This document shows, one piece after another, positions 8,088 through 16,829 of a stretch of DNA of 36,770 bases. The translations under genes were made by a program, and so were the position numbers. How positions within the stretch are numbered: the first letter of the stretch is position 1; every line of letters begins with the position of its first letter. This stretch comes from a virus. The notes under the pieces were generated by a model that saw nothing but the letters and a program-made list of their open reading frames with translations, did no database searches and had not been told where the DNA came from. Location of the stretch: the IMG/VR virus record IMGVR_UViG_3300011114_000176, positions 1 through 36,770 of that record; one strand, written 5' to 3'.

Positions 8088-8344
8088 ACCACAATGCAAT
8101 TTATGCGCTTTACCCAAATGTAGTATGTGTTGACGATACTGCTGGAGCAATGGACAAAGATGGCAACAAAGTAGAAATTGACCTTGCCGCAGTTGCTGCT
8201 TGGGTAGACCCAAACGCATATAAAAGCAAACGCGCTGCTGAATACCCATCCATTGTTGACCAGCTTGACTTGATGTACCACGGCGGTATGGATGCATGGA
8301 AGACCGCCATCCAAGCTGTCAAAGACAAGTACCCAAAGGGCTAA
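8084..8344 (+). CDS. Tail-fibre-associated small protein, possible assembly chaperone
   Basis: An 86-residue protein translationally coupled to the fibre gene by ATGA overlap at 8084. Its C-terminal half, YPSIVDQLDLMYHGGMDAW followed by KTAIQAVKDKYPKG, has the YP-hydrophobic-DQLD-x-(L/I) helix typical of small phage tail assembly chaperones or XkdW-like domains. The N-terminal part (residues 5-45) looks like a short beta domain. The position directly behind an exchangeable fibre tip suggests it helps fold or trimerise that fibre, as Tfa-type proteins do, but it is not Tfa itself. The role is inferred from motif memory and context. Confidence 0.6.
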   Translation: MNHNAIYALYPNVVCVDDTAGAMDKDGNKVEIDLAAVAAWVDPNAYKSKRAAEYPSIVDQLDLMYHGGMDAWKTAIQAVKDKYPKG

Positions 8345-8347
8345 CCC

Positions 8348-9394
8348 ATGACCACAACAATCAACGCCAGCAATTCGGGGTCAGGCGGCTTAATCCAAAC
8401 CGCAGATGCCTCGGGAGTCCTTGCCCTGCAAACAGCAGGAACCACAGCGGTTACTATCAACGCAAGTCAGAATGTCACTCTAAATAGCACAGGCGCATTG
8501 ACATTACCCAGCGGTACTACTGCACAACAGCCCACAGCAGTGGCTGGGATGATTCGCTACAACTCCACAACGTCTCTTATTGAAGAATATAACGGGACAG
8601 CTTGGGTTGTGCTTATAACGGGTTATTCGGTTAATTATTTAGTAGTCGGTGGTGGCGGAGCAGGGGGTGGGGGATATGCGGGTGGTGGTGGCGCAGGCGG
8701 CTTATTAGCTGGCTCGGGGGTTTCTGTAGTTTCCGGTAGTCCTTATGCCATTACTGTTGGCGCGGGCGGCACTGGAGGCACTGATGTAAATGGAACAAAC
8801 GGAGGAAATTCTGTTTTTTCAGTATATACAGCGACTGGTGGCGGTGGCGGCGGTGGTAGCGGAAACAATGGTTTATCTGGTGGTTCTGGTGGCGGTGGCG
8901 CAGCTAATGGTGGCGGCTCTTCAACTGGCGGGTCGGGAACGTCTGGGCAAGGTTATGCGGGTGGCTCGACCAGCGGTACTTTGGTTACTGGTGGAGGCGG
9001 GGGCGCTGGCGCTGTTGGTGGAAACGGAGTCAGTAGAACTGGTGGAGCAGGTGGTATAGGCGTTTCATCAAGTATTTCCGGTACGGCAACCTATTACGGC
9101 GGTGGTGGTGGAGGTGGCGGGTATACCGGGGCAGGCGGTTATTCTGCTGGTGCTGGTGGTTCTGGTGGCGGTGGAGCAGGCGCACAAAATGCAGTTGGAA
9201 ATGCGGCTACGGCAAATACTGGCGGCGGCGGCGGTGGCGGTGGTGGTGGTTTGTCTACTGCTGGCGGTGCTGGCGGCTCAGGTATTGTCATCATCAGCTA
9301 TGCAGGTAGCCAGCGTGGTACAGGCGGGACCGTGACATCTTCTGGTGGAAACACAATCCACACCTTTACCTCCAGCGGTACATATTCAGCGTAA
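8348..9394 (+). CDS. Glycine-rich tail fibre protein
   Basis: A 348-residue protein. Residues 1-60 match the docking-type N-terminus of the fibre at 7419. Residues about 60-95 contain PTAVAGMIRYNSTTSLIEEY and NGTAWVVL, a widespread phage fibre motif. From YLVVGGGGAGGGGYAGGGG (about residue 97) to about residue 325 the chain is a glycine-rich domain with GGGGxGG runs, typical of the polyglycine type II sandwich found in some phage adhesins and of glycine-rich domains in aquatic phage fibres. It ends with GNTIHTFTSSGTYSA, also typical for the family. Such domains can be hypervariable host-range determinants, as polyglycine adhesins are in T4-like phages (different fold context). The stop at 9394 is followed by AAGGAC for the next gene. 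Confidence 0.8.
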   Translation: MTTTINASNSGSGGLIQTADASGVLALQTAGTTAVTINASQNVTLNSTGALTLPSGTTAQQPTAVAGMIRYNSTTSLIEEYNGTAWVVLITGYSVNYLVVGGGGAGGGGYAGGGGAGGLLAGSGVSVVSGSPYAITVGAGGTGGTDVNGTNGGNSVFSVYTATGGGGGGGSGNNGLSGGSGGGGAANGGGSSTGGSGTSGQGYAGGSTSGTLVTGGGGGAGAVGGNGVSRTGGAGGIGVSSSISGTATYYGGGGGGGGYTGAGGYSAGAGGSGGGGAGAQNAVGNAATANTGGGGGGGGGGLSTAGGAGGSGIVIISYAGSQRGTGGTVTSSGGNTIHTFTSSGTYSA

Positions 9395-9402
9395 GGACAA
9401 AC

Positions 9403-9744
9403 ATGGCACATTTTGCAAAAGTATCAAACGGCGTAGTGGTTCAAGTCATCGTGGCTGAACCCGAATTCTTCCAGACGTTCGTGGACACAAGCCCCGGCGA
9501 ATGGATTCAGACTAGCTACAACACCCACGGCGGTGTTCATGCTAACGGCGGTACTCCATTGCGCAAGAACTACGCAGGTATCGGGTTTACCTATGACCGT
9601 ACCCGCGATGCTTTCATTCCTCCAAAGCCGTATGCAAGTTGGACGCTGAACGACAACACTTGCCTATGGGATGCGCCCATTCCCATGCCAACCGATGGCG
9701 TTTACACTTGGAATGAAACAACTCAGTCTTGGGCCGCCGTATGA
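9403..9744 (+). CDS. Conserved tail-region protein, unknown function
   Basis: A 113-residue protein beginning MAHFAKVSNGVVVQVIVAEP, continuing with GTPLRKNYAGIGFTYDRTRD and IPPKPYASWTLNDNTCLWDA. This is a widespread small protein of aquatic phages, including T4-like cyanophages, where it lies beside tail-fibre genes; the biochemical role is not known to me. The C-terminal part (PTDGVYTWNETTQSWAAV) repeats an aromatic TW pattern. The ribosome site AAGGAC precedes ATG 9403, and the stop overlaps the next start as ATGA at 9741. Confidence 0.7.
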   Translation: MAHFAKVSNGVVVQVIVAEPEFFQTFVDTSPGEWIQTSYNTHGGVHANGGTPLRKNYAGIGFTYDRTRDAFIPPKPYASWTLNDNTCLWDAPIPMPTDGVYTWNETTQSWAAV

Positions 9745-10076
9745 CCGTAACCGCCAAAACGCTAGTGCCAGCCAAATTTGTGGAAACGGCGCAAACCACG
9801 CAATACACTGCGACCAATGTCACGGCTATCATTGACAAGTTCACGGCCACCAACATCAGCGGATCGTCGGCGACCATCAGCGTCAACCTGGTGACTCAGA
9901 CCTATTCGCCGGACAACAGCAATTTGATTGTCAAGGACAAGCTACTTGCCGCCAGTGAAACTTACATCTTTCCCGAGTTGGTAGGCCAAATCTTAGGATC
10001 CGGCGCGTTCATCTCAACCACAGCCAGCACGGCAAGCGCCATCAATATGCGCGTCAGCGGAAGGGAAGTGACGTGA
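9741..10076 (+). CDS. Small beta-rich tail-region protein, unknown
   Basis: The start is placed at ATG 9741 because it overlaps the preceding TGA (ATGA), giving 111 residues; an upstream in-frame codon at 9729 lacks that logic. The protein begins MTVTAKTLVPAKFVETAQTT and is Thr/Ser-rich with alternating hydrophobics, e.g. TYSPDNSNLIVKDKLL and YIFPELVGQILGSGAFIS. It resembles small phage proteins that coat or cap virion structures, but I do not recognise it specifically. Its stop overlaps the cupin start (GTGATCA at 10073-10079). Confidence 0.6.
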   Translation: MTVTAKTLVPAKFVETAQTTQYTATNVTAIIDKFTATNISGSSATISVNLVTQTYSPDNSNLIVKDKLLAASETYIFPELVGQILGSGAFISTTASTASAINMRVSGREVT

Positions 10077-10417
10077 TCAAGCATCATTTTTCCAGCGGCG
10101 TGTACGCCAAAGAAACCCGCATTCCCGCTAATAGCTGGTTGGTTCAGCATATCCACAAGCACAGCCATTTGTCCATTTTGGCCAGCGGCTCTATTGAATT
10201 GGTGGTTGACGGCGAAAAATCCGTTCTGCACGCCCCTGCGTGCCTTAGTATTGCCGCAGGCAAGCATCACGGCGTAAAATCGCTCACAGACGTAGTTTGG
10301 TACTGCATCCATGCGACAGACTGCACGGATGAAGATGAAGTAGATGAAGTTCTTATAGTGCCTGCAAATGGCGCTCAGATTCAAAATATTGCTCAAATTA
10401 TGAGCGAAGGAGTTTGA
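10073..10417 (+). CDS. Cupin-fold protein
   Basis: A 114-residue protein starting at GTG 10073, overlapping the previous stop. Cupin motif 1 is visible as HIHKHSHLSILASGSIEL (about residues 24-41), with three histidines and the Gly before the turn, and motif 2 as APACLSIAAGKHHGVKSL (about 52-69). Further conserved-looking residues are WYCIHATD. These His residues could bind a metal. Small cupins often bind sugars, sugar nucleotides or small carboxylates. It lies between tail-fibre and ejection genes, so it might be a virion or carbohydrate-related component or simply an accessory enzyme. The substrate is not predictable. Confidence 0.7.
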   Translation: MIKHHFSSGVYAKETRIPANSWLVQHIHKHSHLSILASGSIELVVDGEKSVLHAPACLSIAAGKHHGVKSLTDVVWYCIHATDCTDEDEVDEVLIVPANGAQIQNIAQIMSEGV

Positions 10418-10418
10418 T

Positions 10419-11198
10419 ATGCCATGGGTAGCAGCAGCCATTGGAGGAAGCGCGTTACTTGGCGCGTACTCTGCCGATAAAGCGGCGAATGCACAAGCGG
10501 ACGCCGCAACACGCGCCGCTGAAACGCAATCCGCTGCGGCCCGTTATGCGGCAGACTTGCAACAACAGCAATACAACCAAAACGTAGCCCGCCAGCAACC
10601 GTTCTATGAGGCAGGCGTTAACGCATTGCCTGCGCTGGTAAAAGCGTCTACTTACACGCCGTTTGGCATGGATCAGTTCCAACAAGACCCAGGCTACGCT
10701 TTTCGGTTGTCGGAAGGTCAGAAGGCATTGGATCGGTCTGCGGCTGCACGCGGTGGATTGATTTCTGGCGGTGCGTTGAAAGCTGCTGCTACTTACGGCC
10801 AAAACATGGGTTCTCAGGAATACCAAAACGCTTTTAATCGTTACCAAACCGAGCGCCAAGCAACATTAAGCCCATTGCAAGCGCTTACCGGCATGGGTGG
10901 AACTACCGCGTCCAATCTAGGCGCTGCGGGGCAAACAAATGCCACCAATATAGGCAACTTAGGCATGGCAGGCGCGGCGGCTACAGGCGAAGGCTACATG
11001 GGTGCGGCCAACGCCCGCGCATCGGGTTACATGGGCGTGTCTAACGCTCTTACCAGCGGCTTGGGCACAGGGTTGAACTATTACAACCAATCAAATTTAT
11101 TGTCCGCAATTAAAGGCGGCGGCGCTGGCACTAGCGGAGCGGGGTACTACAACACAAACAACGCGCTTAACGCCGGTACTAATATGTACACCCCATAA
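10419..11198 (+). CDS. DNA ejection (pilot) protein 1
   Basis: A 259-residue protein with the typical start of short podophage ejection proteins: a hydrophobic Gly/Ala segment (WVAAAIGGSALLGAYSADKA, residues 3-22), then an Ala/Gln-rich helix (AATRAAETQSAAARYAADLQ). The middle has FQQDPGYAFRLSEGQKALDR followed by AAARGGLISGGALKA, a signature of internal virion proteins in P22- and T7-like phages. The C-terminal half is low-complexity Ala/Gly/Asn. In P22, gp7, gp20 and gp16 are ejected and form a trans-envelope conduit; this is the first of three such genes in order. The start is ATG 10419, 2 nt after the cupin stop. Confidence 0.75.
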   Translation: MPWVAAAIGGSALLGAYSADKAANAQADAATRAAETQSAAARYAADLQQQQYNQNVARQQPFYEAGVNALPALVKASTYTPFGMDQFQQDPGYAFRLSEGQKALDRSAAARGGLISGGALKAAATYGQNMGSQEYQNAFNRYQTERQATLSPLQALTGMGGTTASNLGAAGQTNATNIGNLGMAGAAATGEGYMGAANARASGYMGVSNALTSGLGTGLNYYNQSNLLSAIKGGGAGTSGAGYYNTNNALNAGTNMYTP

Positions 11199-11210
11199 AT
11201 CGGAGACATC

Positions 11211-13520
11211 ATGCCACTTGATACACGGATCGCGTTAGGCGCGCAACCTCTCCAGCTTGAAAGCCCATTGGCTCAATACGGCCAAGCTGTCGGCATTCAG
11301 AACGCCATGCAGCAAAACCAACTTGGGCAAATGCAGATGTCTGCCGCCCAGCGGGCTGCCGAAGAAGAGATGGGGATTAGGAACTATTTAACTGACCCAA
11401 AAACGGATTTAAGCACCGCAGAAGGTCAGCAAGGATTGATGCGATTTGGCGCTAAAGGCCAAATGATGCTTAAAAATGTCGCAGAACAGAAAAAACTTAG
11501 CCTAGAAGGACAAAAATTATCCACCGAAATTTTTGGCTTGACGCAAAAGCATTTTCTTGAGGCTAACTCTCCAATCGCCGCAGCGGCTAACGGTGAAAAA
11601 GGCGTTGAAAATTTTATCCGAGCAACGTATGCACATCCAGTTTTGGGCGCATTGGCAAAAGAAATTAAACCGTTAGACCAAGCAATCGCTGAAAACGTAG
11701 CGATGTTCAAAAAAGACCCAGATCAATGGACTACGGCGCATCTTAATTTAGACCCCAAAAGCGCTGTTGACGCAGTAGCAGCAGCCCGCGAAAGAGCAAA
11801 TGAAGCTGCACGCATCGCATCGTTGCCGCCGCTTCCTACGGCTGTTGGCGCAGTTGGAATGCCTAACGCCACCGGCGCGGGGCTGGTTACGCCTGGGGCG
11901 GCTGCTGTAGTGCCTGCGGCGGCTGTAGCGCCTGTAACTGCGGTAACAATTGCACCAGATTTGAGAGTTTCAAGCGTGCTTATTGCCGAAGCCGCTAAAA
12001 ATCCAAATTCGCCTGCTGCTAGATTGCTTCCTAAAATGAAAGCAGACCCTAGCAAATGGGAGCTAAGTCTTGCGCCTAATTCTTTTTACGACATAGGGCC
12101 TAGCGGGCAAATTGTTACGGTTCGTATGCCAGAGAGCCAATTGACTAGCGGCGCTAACGCTTTGGCCCCCGCTGCTGCTGTTAATGTCAATGCTTTGGCT
12201 GCACCAACAGGCAACGACGCCACGCTTCAAGCAATTGCTGCGGCGCGTAAACCAATAGAAGATCGTTTAGCCGCTTTGAATAGGCAACCGTATTCAAAAG
12301 GCAAAGAAAACGAAGAGAAAAATCTTCAAGCGCAATTGAAAGAACTCAACACGCCTATCAATTTACGCGAAGCAGGTACAGCAATCACGCCGTATGGCAC
12401 TGTAACCGCCGCGCCTGCGCCGACTGAATTGGCTAGATTGCAAAAAGAAAAACTTGCTGCGGTTGCAGCGGGCGATAAAACGGCTGCTGCTCAAATAGAC
12501 TCCAAGATTGCGGTTATGACTCAGTTGCAAGACCACCGCTCTGAAGTTGAAAAAATGTTGGCTATTACTGCTGATCCAAACGCAAGCAAAGAAGCAAAAG
12601 ACGCCGCTAATGGACGAATTGCAAATTTAACCCATGTAGCAAAAGAAGCTACGCCCGCGCACATTCAAGAATACGAATACGCGAAAAAGAACAACGGTTA
12701 CGCCGGAACGCTTGCTGAGTTCTTGCATCCTGTCCAAGAACCCGCATTGATTCAAGAATACAACTTTGCCGTGAAAAACGGATTCAAAGGCTCTATTTAC
12801 GCATTTAAGAGCGCGCCTGAACACGCGCCTGCGCTGGTGCAAGAATTTGAATACGCGAAAAAGAACGGTTACACGGGGTCTATTGCTGACTTTAAGGCGC
12901 TTACCGCGCCGCGCGTTGCGGTGGAAGATGTAAACCGACCGGGCAATGTTGTTTTGGTTTCGCCAAGCGCGTCAGAAGGAAGAACCCCTGCAAAAGACAT
13001 TACGGGGCTTGCGCCAAAAGAAATTCAAGCCCGTGAGGCTAAGTACCCGCAAGCTATGCAAGCGGTCAAAACGCTGGAATCTAAAACGGAAAGTTTGGCC
13101 AAAGATATTGAAACTTTGGCTAACCACCCTGGCTTGACCGGGATTTCCGGTTTGGTCTACGGCCGCACTCCAGCGGTCACTAAAGATGCGCGCGCTGCCC
13201 AAGCGTTGTACGATTCTATTGTGGCGCGCGGAGGGTTTTCGGAACTGCAAAGTATGCGGGCCGCATCTCCGACTGGCGGCGCGCTGGGCAACGTATCGAA
13301 TCAAGAAGGTCAATATTTGCGCGATGCGTGGGCGGCTATCAACCGCACACAAGACACAGCAGATTTGAAAGCAAATCTGCTCAAAGCCGCAGGCCAAGCC
13401 CGCGACTCTAAAGACCGCATAAAAGAAGCATTTGATGCAACATATGACTATCGCGCGAATAAAGACGCTGCGGCTGCGCCGCAAGGAACTGGTGGGTTCA
13501 AATATTTAGGTAAAGAATAA
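11211..13520 (+). CDS. DNA ejection (internal virion) protein 2
   Basis: A 769-residue protein behind a CGGAG ribosome site. It is rich in Ala, Lys, Glu and Gln with long amphipathic helices. Residues about 1-60 (LQLESPLAQYGQAVGIQNAM, then QAAEEE-type helices) look like the N-terminus of internal virion proteins. Residues about 483-563 contain three tandem imperfect repeats of the form (I/V)QE(Y/F)x(Y/F)A(K/V)KNG(Y/F)xGS(I/L)x(A/D)F. The C-terminal 170 residues (from LESKTESLAKDIETLANHPG) form a separate helical domain. Its position matches the second of three P22-type ejection genes. The stop overlaps the next start (TAATG). Function inferred from order, size and composition. Confidence 0.72.
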   Translation: MPLDTRIALGAQPLQLESPLAQYGQAVGIQNAMQQNQLGQMQMSAAQRAAEEEMGIRNYLTDPKTDLSTAEGQQGLMRFGAKGQMMLKNVAEQKKLSLEGQKLSTEIFGLTQKHFLEANSPIAAAANGEKGVENFIRATYAHPVLGALAKEIKPLDQAIAENVAMFKKDPDQWTTAHLNLDPKSAVDAVAAARERANEAARIASLPPLPTAVGAVGMPNATGAGLVTPGAAAVVPAAAVAPVTAVTIAPDLRVSSVLIAEAAKNPNSPAARLLPKMKADPSKWELSLAPNSFYDIGPSGQIVTVRMPESQLTSGANALAPAAAVNVNALAAPTGNDATLQAIAAARKPIEDRLAALNRQPYSKGKENEEKNLQAQLKELNTPINLREAGTAITPYGTVTAAPAPTELARLQKEKLAAVAAGDKTAAAQIDSKIAVMTQLQDHRSEVEKMLAITADPNASKEAKDAANGRIANLTHVAKEATPAHIQEYEYAKKNNGYAGTLAEFLHPVQEPALIQEYNFAVKNGFKGSIYAFKSAPEHAPALVQEFEYAKKNGYTGSIADFKALTAPRVAVEDVNRPGNVVLVSPSASEGRTPAKDITGLAPKEIQAREAKYPQAMQAVKTLESKTESLAKDIETLANHPGLTGISGLVYGRTPAVTKDARAAQALYDSIVARGGFSELQSMRAASPTGGALGNVSNQEGQYLRDAWAAINRTQDTADLKANLLKAAGQARDSKDRIKEAFDATYDYRANKDAAAAPQGTGGFKYLGKE
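12655..12900 (+). repeat. Three protein-level tandem repeats in the ejection protein
   Basis: Units of about 25-28 codons begin at about 12664 (IQEYEYAKKNNGYAGTLAEF), 12748 (IQEYNFAVKNGFKGSIYAF) and 12838 (VQEFEYAKKNGYTGSIADF). They are diverged in DNA but clearly aligned in protein. Confidence 0.8.
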
Positions 13521-15610
13521 TGGCTACCAAATACCGTGTTCAAGGCCCAGACGGCGCGGTGCACGTCTTTGAAGGGCCAGATGGCGCAACGCCTGCCCAA
13601 GTAGAAGCGTTTGCGGCTCAAACTTTTGGCGCAGCGCCTACGCCAACAGCGATTGCGCCCGCGCCCGCCACCGAAGGAATGCCTGCGTCGCGTCAAGAAT
13701 TGACGCCGGGGCAACAAACTTACCAAACAGTAAGCAAGTACGCCGCGCCTACTTTAGAAGCAATGTCTGCGGTAATTGGTGCTGGGGCTGGAGCGCCACT
13801 TGGCCCTGCTGGTATGGTTGGTGGGGCTGGGTTGGCCTATGGCATAGCCAGAGAACTTGTGTCTGGTGGAAATCGAATGATGGGGCTAGAGCCGCCGCGC
13901 CAAGGGTTGGCAGTCGCCGCCGAGCCAACCCAAAACGTCCTTGAAGGCGCTACTATGGAAGCCGGAGGGCGCGTAGTTGCTCAAGGCCTAAGCAAAGTGG
14001 CAGGTAAAGTCATGGATGTGTTCCGCTCACCAGAACTCAAAGCGGCAACCATCGCCCGCGAAGCGCTTCAGCAAGACGCGCCCGCTGTTCTAAACGCGCT
14101 GCGGGCTGCGCCAGCAAACCAGACCGCCGCACAAGCCACAGCAGGCATTACCAATCCAACATGGCAAGCGTTGATTGAACGCCGGTTGGCCGCTGACCCT
14201 AAGTTCACCCTGACACTCAAAAACATGAACGAGCAGGATGCGGTGAACGAGTTGGCCAAGATAGCTAACGGCGTCACTGAAACCGAAATTCGCGCGGCCG
14301 CAAAAGTTAAAAAAGACAACATCACCGCCGTCACCACGCCCATGCGCGACACCGCGCTGGCCCGCGCCAATCTTGGCAAAGATGTGGCCGCTTTGGAAGC
14401 TAGGTCAGCCGATATGAGCCAGCAAGCGGCGGCTGAAGTGCAAAGAGTGCGCGATCTGGTCAACGCAGGCAAAATTGCTGAAGCGGCGGCGCGGCTTGAC
14501 TTAGTCAAAAAAGGTTTGCCAGTTGGTTTTTCTGAAATTGGTAAAGGTCTGCCAGTTGGTATGGCTAAATTTACATACCCAGGACAATTAGCGGTTATGG
14601 CCGACGAATGGGCCACCCAAGCAGCCAATGGCTCCCTTGACTTGGGTCAGGGCGCTCGGATGGCGCAAGGGGCCGCAGACAGCCTGCGCTCGGCAGGAAT
14701 CAAGCCGTTGAACGCGCCAGCGCTTGTGACCAAAATCAAGTCTGTTGCAACCAACCCTGAATTTGCAGGCAACGATGTAATGTCCACCGCCGTCAAAAAC
14801 GTCGCGGATGACATCGCCAAGTGGACTACAAGCGGCGGTTTGATTGACGCTGTTGCCTTGGACGCTATCCGCAAGAATTCGGTCAACGCCGCTATTCGAC
14901 AATTGAACCCTGGCGCAGACGCTACTACGCAGCGCAATCTGGCAGCAGGTGTGTTGACCAAGTTGAAACCAATTATTAACGACGCCATCGAAAGCGCGGG
15001 CGGCGTGGGCTACACAGACTATTTGACCAAATACTCCGAAGGCATGGCGTCTATTGCCGAACAAAAGTTGGCCGGTAAAGCGCTGGAATTGTTCCGCACC
15101 AACAAGAAAGAATTTTTGAATTTGGTTGAAGGCAACGCGCCAGATCAAGTCGAAAAGATTCTTGGCCCTGGCAGCTACAACATTGCCAAAGATGTAAGCA
15201 GCAAAACGCTTGACGTGTTGCGCGAACAAGCCGCCAAAGTGGCGCGCGACATGAACATAACCGGCCAAGCTGCCGAAGGCAAAGAAGCCTTGGCGGCGTT
15301 GCTCATGCAACAGCAATCCGGCTTGCGGTTGCCAGCTTGGTTTAATCCAAAAGTCACCGCCGCCAACGCGGCTATGGACGTGTTGGAGCGCAAAGTCGGC
15401 AATAAATCCATGAGGATATTGACTGAGGCATTTAAGACGCCCCAAGGCGCTGCCGACTTGTTAAAGACATTGCCCGCTGCCGAAAGCAACCGAGTGCTGA
15501 AAGTTCTTTCTGACCCATCTAGTTGGTATCCTGGTACTGGCGCGGCTACCGTGTCTAATGTCAGAAACGCTCTTGCCCCCGAAAACCAAAACGCACTGAA
15601 CGCCCAATAA
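13520..15610 (+). CDS. DNA ejection (internal virion) protein 3
   Basis: A 696-residue protein whose start overlaps the preceding stop (TAATG). It begins with a small domain, YRVQGPDGAVHVFEGPDG followed by ATPAQVEAFAAQTFG, commonly found at the N-terminus of large internal virion proteins of podophages. A Gly/Ala hydrophobic segment follows (about residues 86-113, AVIGAGAGAPLGPAGMVGGA), a candidate membrane-inserting region. The rest is helical and Ala/Lys/Asn-rich. The position is that of P22 gp16, the ejected protein that enters the host. No lysozyme or transglycosylase motif is visible. Confidence 0.72.
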   Translation: MATKYRVQGPDGAVHVFEGPDGATPAQVEAFAAQTFGAAPTPTAIAPAPATEGMPASRQELTPGQQTYQTVSKYAAPTLEAMSAVIGAGAGAPLGPAGMVGGAGLAYGIARELVSGGNRMMGLEPPRQGLAVAAEPTQNVLEGATMEAGGRVVAQGLSKVAGKVMDVFRSPELKAATIAREALQQDAPAVLNALRAAPANQTAAQATAGITNPTWQALIERRLAADPKFTLTLKNMNEQDAVNELAKIANGVTETEIRAAAKVKKDNITAVTTPMRDTALARANLGKDVAALEARSADMSQQAAAEVQRVRDLVNAGKIAEAAARLDLVKKGLPVGFSEIGKGLPVGMAKFTYPGQLAVMADEWATQAANGSLDLGQGARMAQGAADSLRSAGIKPLNAPALVTKIKSVATNPEFAGNDVMSTAVKNVADDIAKWTTSGGLIDAVALDAIRKNSVNAAIRQLNPGADATTQRNLAAGVLTKLKPIINDAIESAGGVGYTDYLTKYSEGMASIAEQKLAGKALELFRTNKKEFLNLVEGNAPDQVEKILGPGSYNIAKDVSSKTLDVLREQAAKVARDMNITGQAAEGKEALAALLMQQQSGLRLPAWFNPKVTAANAAMDVLERKVGNKSMRILTEAFKTPQGAADLLKTLPAAESNRVLKVLSDPSSWYPGTGAATVSNVRNALAPENQNALNAQ

Positions 15611-15834
15611 TGGATCAACATCTACTCAACATCCTATTTGGCGCTGCTTTGACGGTGGCCGGATGGTTTGCCCGCGAACTGTGGACGGCGGTGCAAGAAC
15701 TAAAAACAGACCTTAGTAAGCTACCATTGGTCTACGTTGCGCGGCAGGATTACCGCGACGACATGAAAGAGATCAAAGAAATGCTGAGTAAGATTTTTGA
15801 CCGTTTGGACAACAAACAAGACAAGGACAAATGA
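15610..15834 (+). CDS. Small membrane-anchored coiled-coil protein
   Basis: A 74-residue protein with one N-terminal hydrophobic segment (LNILFGAALTVAGWFARELW, residues 5-24) and a charged helical tail (VQELKTDLSKL; YRDDMKEIKEMLSKIFDRLD) with heptad-like spacing. Proteins of this type lie near podophage ejection or lysis genes; a membrane-tethered helper such as an XhlA-like haemolysin component is one possibility. It is joined on both sides by tight coupling: its ATG overlaps the previous TAA, and its TGA is one base before the next ATG. I cannot name the family with confidence. Confidence 0.65.
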   Translation: MDQHLLNILFGAALTVAGWFARELWTAVQELKTDLSKLPLVYVARQDYRDDMKEIKEMLSKIFDRLDNKQDKDK

Positions 15835-15835
15835 T

Positions 15836-16825
15836 ATGGCCGGACTATCACCTACCCCCAAGCAGCAAATCTTTGGCTCGGACGGCGCTCCGCTAGTCGG
15901 CGGGAAGATTTACACCTACGCTGCGGGTACAACGACACCAGCGGCGACCTACACCGATTCTTCGGCTGGCACGGCCAACACCAACCCCATCATCTTGGAC
16001 TCTTACGGCCAGGCCAACATTTGGCTGCTGTCTAGCACTAGCTACAAGTTTGTGGTCAAGACCGCGACTGACACGTTGCTGTACACGGTGGACAACATCT
16101 CCACGCCGTTGGACATCAGCGCGTTGGCGTCGCCTCCACCCATCGGTAACACCACGCCCAACACTGGCGCATTCACCACGCTGACGGCGTCCGGCGCATT
16201 TACGCTGACCGGCCTGGGCGCTATGAAATTGAACGCTGGCACTACCGCAGAGCGCCCCACGCCGTCCAACGGAATGCTGCGCTACAACACCAGCACGGCG
16301 CTGTTTGAAGGCTACAAAGGCGGTGCATGGCAGAACATTGGCACGGTCACATCGGTTGACGCCACCGTGCCTGCATTTTTAGCTGTAACAGGCAACCCTG
16401 TCACCACCAGCGGGACGTTGGCAATTGCCTACTCAGGAACCGCGCTACCCGCAGCTAACGGTGGAACTGGCATAACTGCTGCCGGTACATCCGGCAATGT
16501 CCTGACTAGCACTGGCACAGCCTGGGTTAGCAGCACAAATTTGGCAATTGGCGTAGGCCAAACATGGCAAAACGTAACGTCATCCAGAACTGCTGGTTCT
16601 ACTTATTACAACACCACCGGCAAACCCATTATGGTGAATGCGTATCTTAGCGACGGTGAAAGCCGAACTGGGTCTTTGACAGTTGATAGTATAGTTGTTG
16701 CGGTCGCTATTTCTCACGGCGCTGGCGGCAGTTCGGCCACCATGTCTGCAATAGTGCCAAATAGTTCTTCTTACATTGTCAACGCAAGTGGCGGGTCTAT
16801 AGCAATGTGGGCTGAGTTGCGTTGA
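15836..16825 (+). CDS. Second large tail fibre or adhesin
   Basis: The start is set at ATG 15836 (330 residues); a GTG or ATG farther upstream would overlap the previous gene for 38 bp. The N-terminus, LSPTPKQQIFGSDGAPLVGG then KIYTYAAGTTTPAATYTDSS, is a widespread phage fibre docking domain with the continuation NTNPIILDSYGQANIWLLSS. The middle contains a module (TVPAFLAVTGNPVTTSGTLA, then YSGTALPAANGGTG) nearly repeated in the fibre at 5370. The end, GVGQTWQNVTSSRTAGSTYY to SIAMWAELR, is a typical fibre tip. It lies between ejection and lysis genes, away from the main fibre cluster. Confidence 0.8.
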   Translation: MAGLSPTPKQQIFGSDGAPLVGGKIYTYAAGTTTPAATYTDSSAGTANTNPIILDSYGQANIWLLSSTSYKFVVKTATDTLLYTVDNISTPLDISALASPPPIGNTTPNTGAFTTLTASGAFTLTGLGAMKLNAGTTAERPTPSNGMLRYNTSTALFEGYKGGAWQNIGTVTSVDATVPAFLAVTGNPVTTSGTLAIAYSGTALPAANGGTGITAAGTSGNVLTSTGTAWVSSTNLAIGVGQTWQNVTSSRTAGSTYYNTTGKPIMVNAYLSDGESRTGSLTVDSIVVAVAISHGAGGSSATMSAIVPNSSSYIVNASGGSIAMWAELR

Positions 16826-16829
16826 CAAT

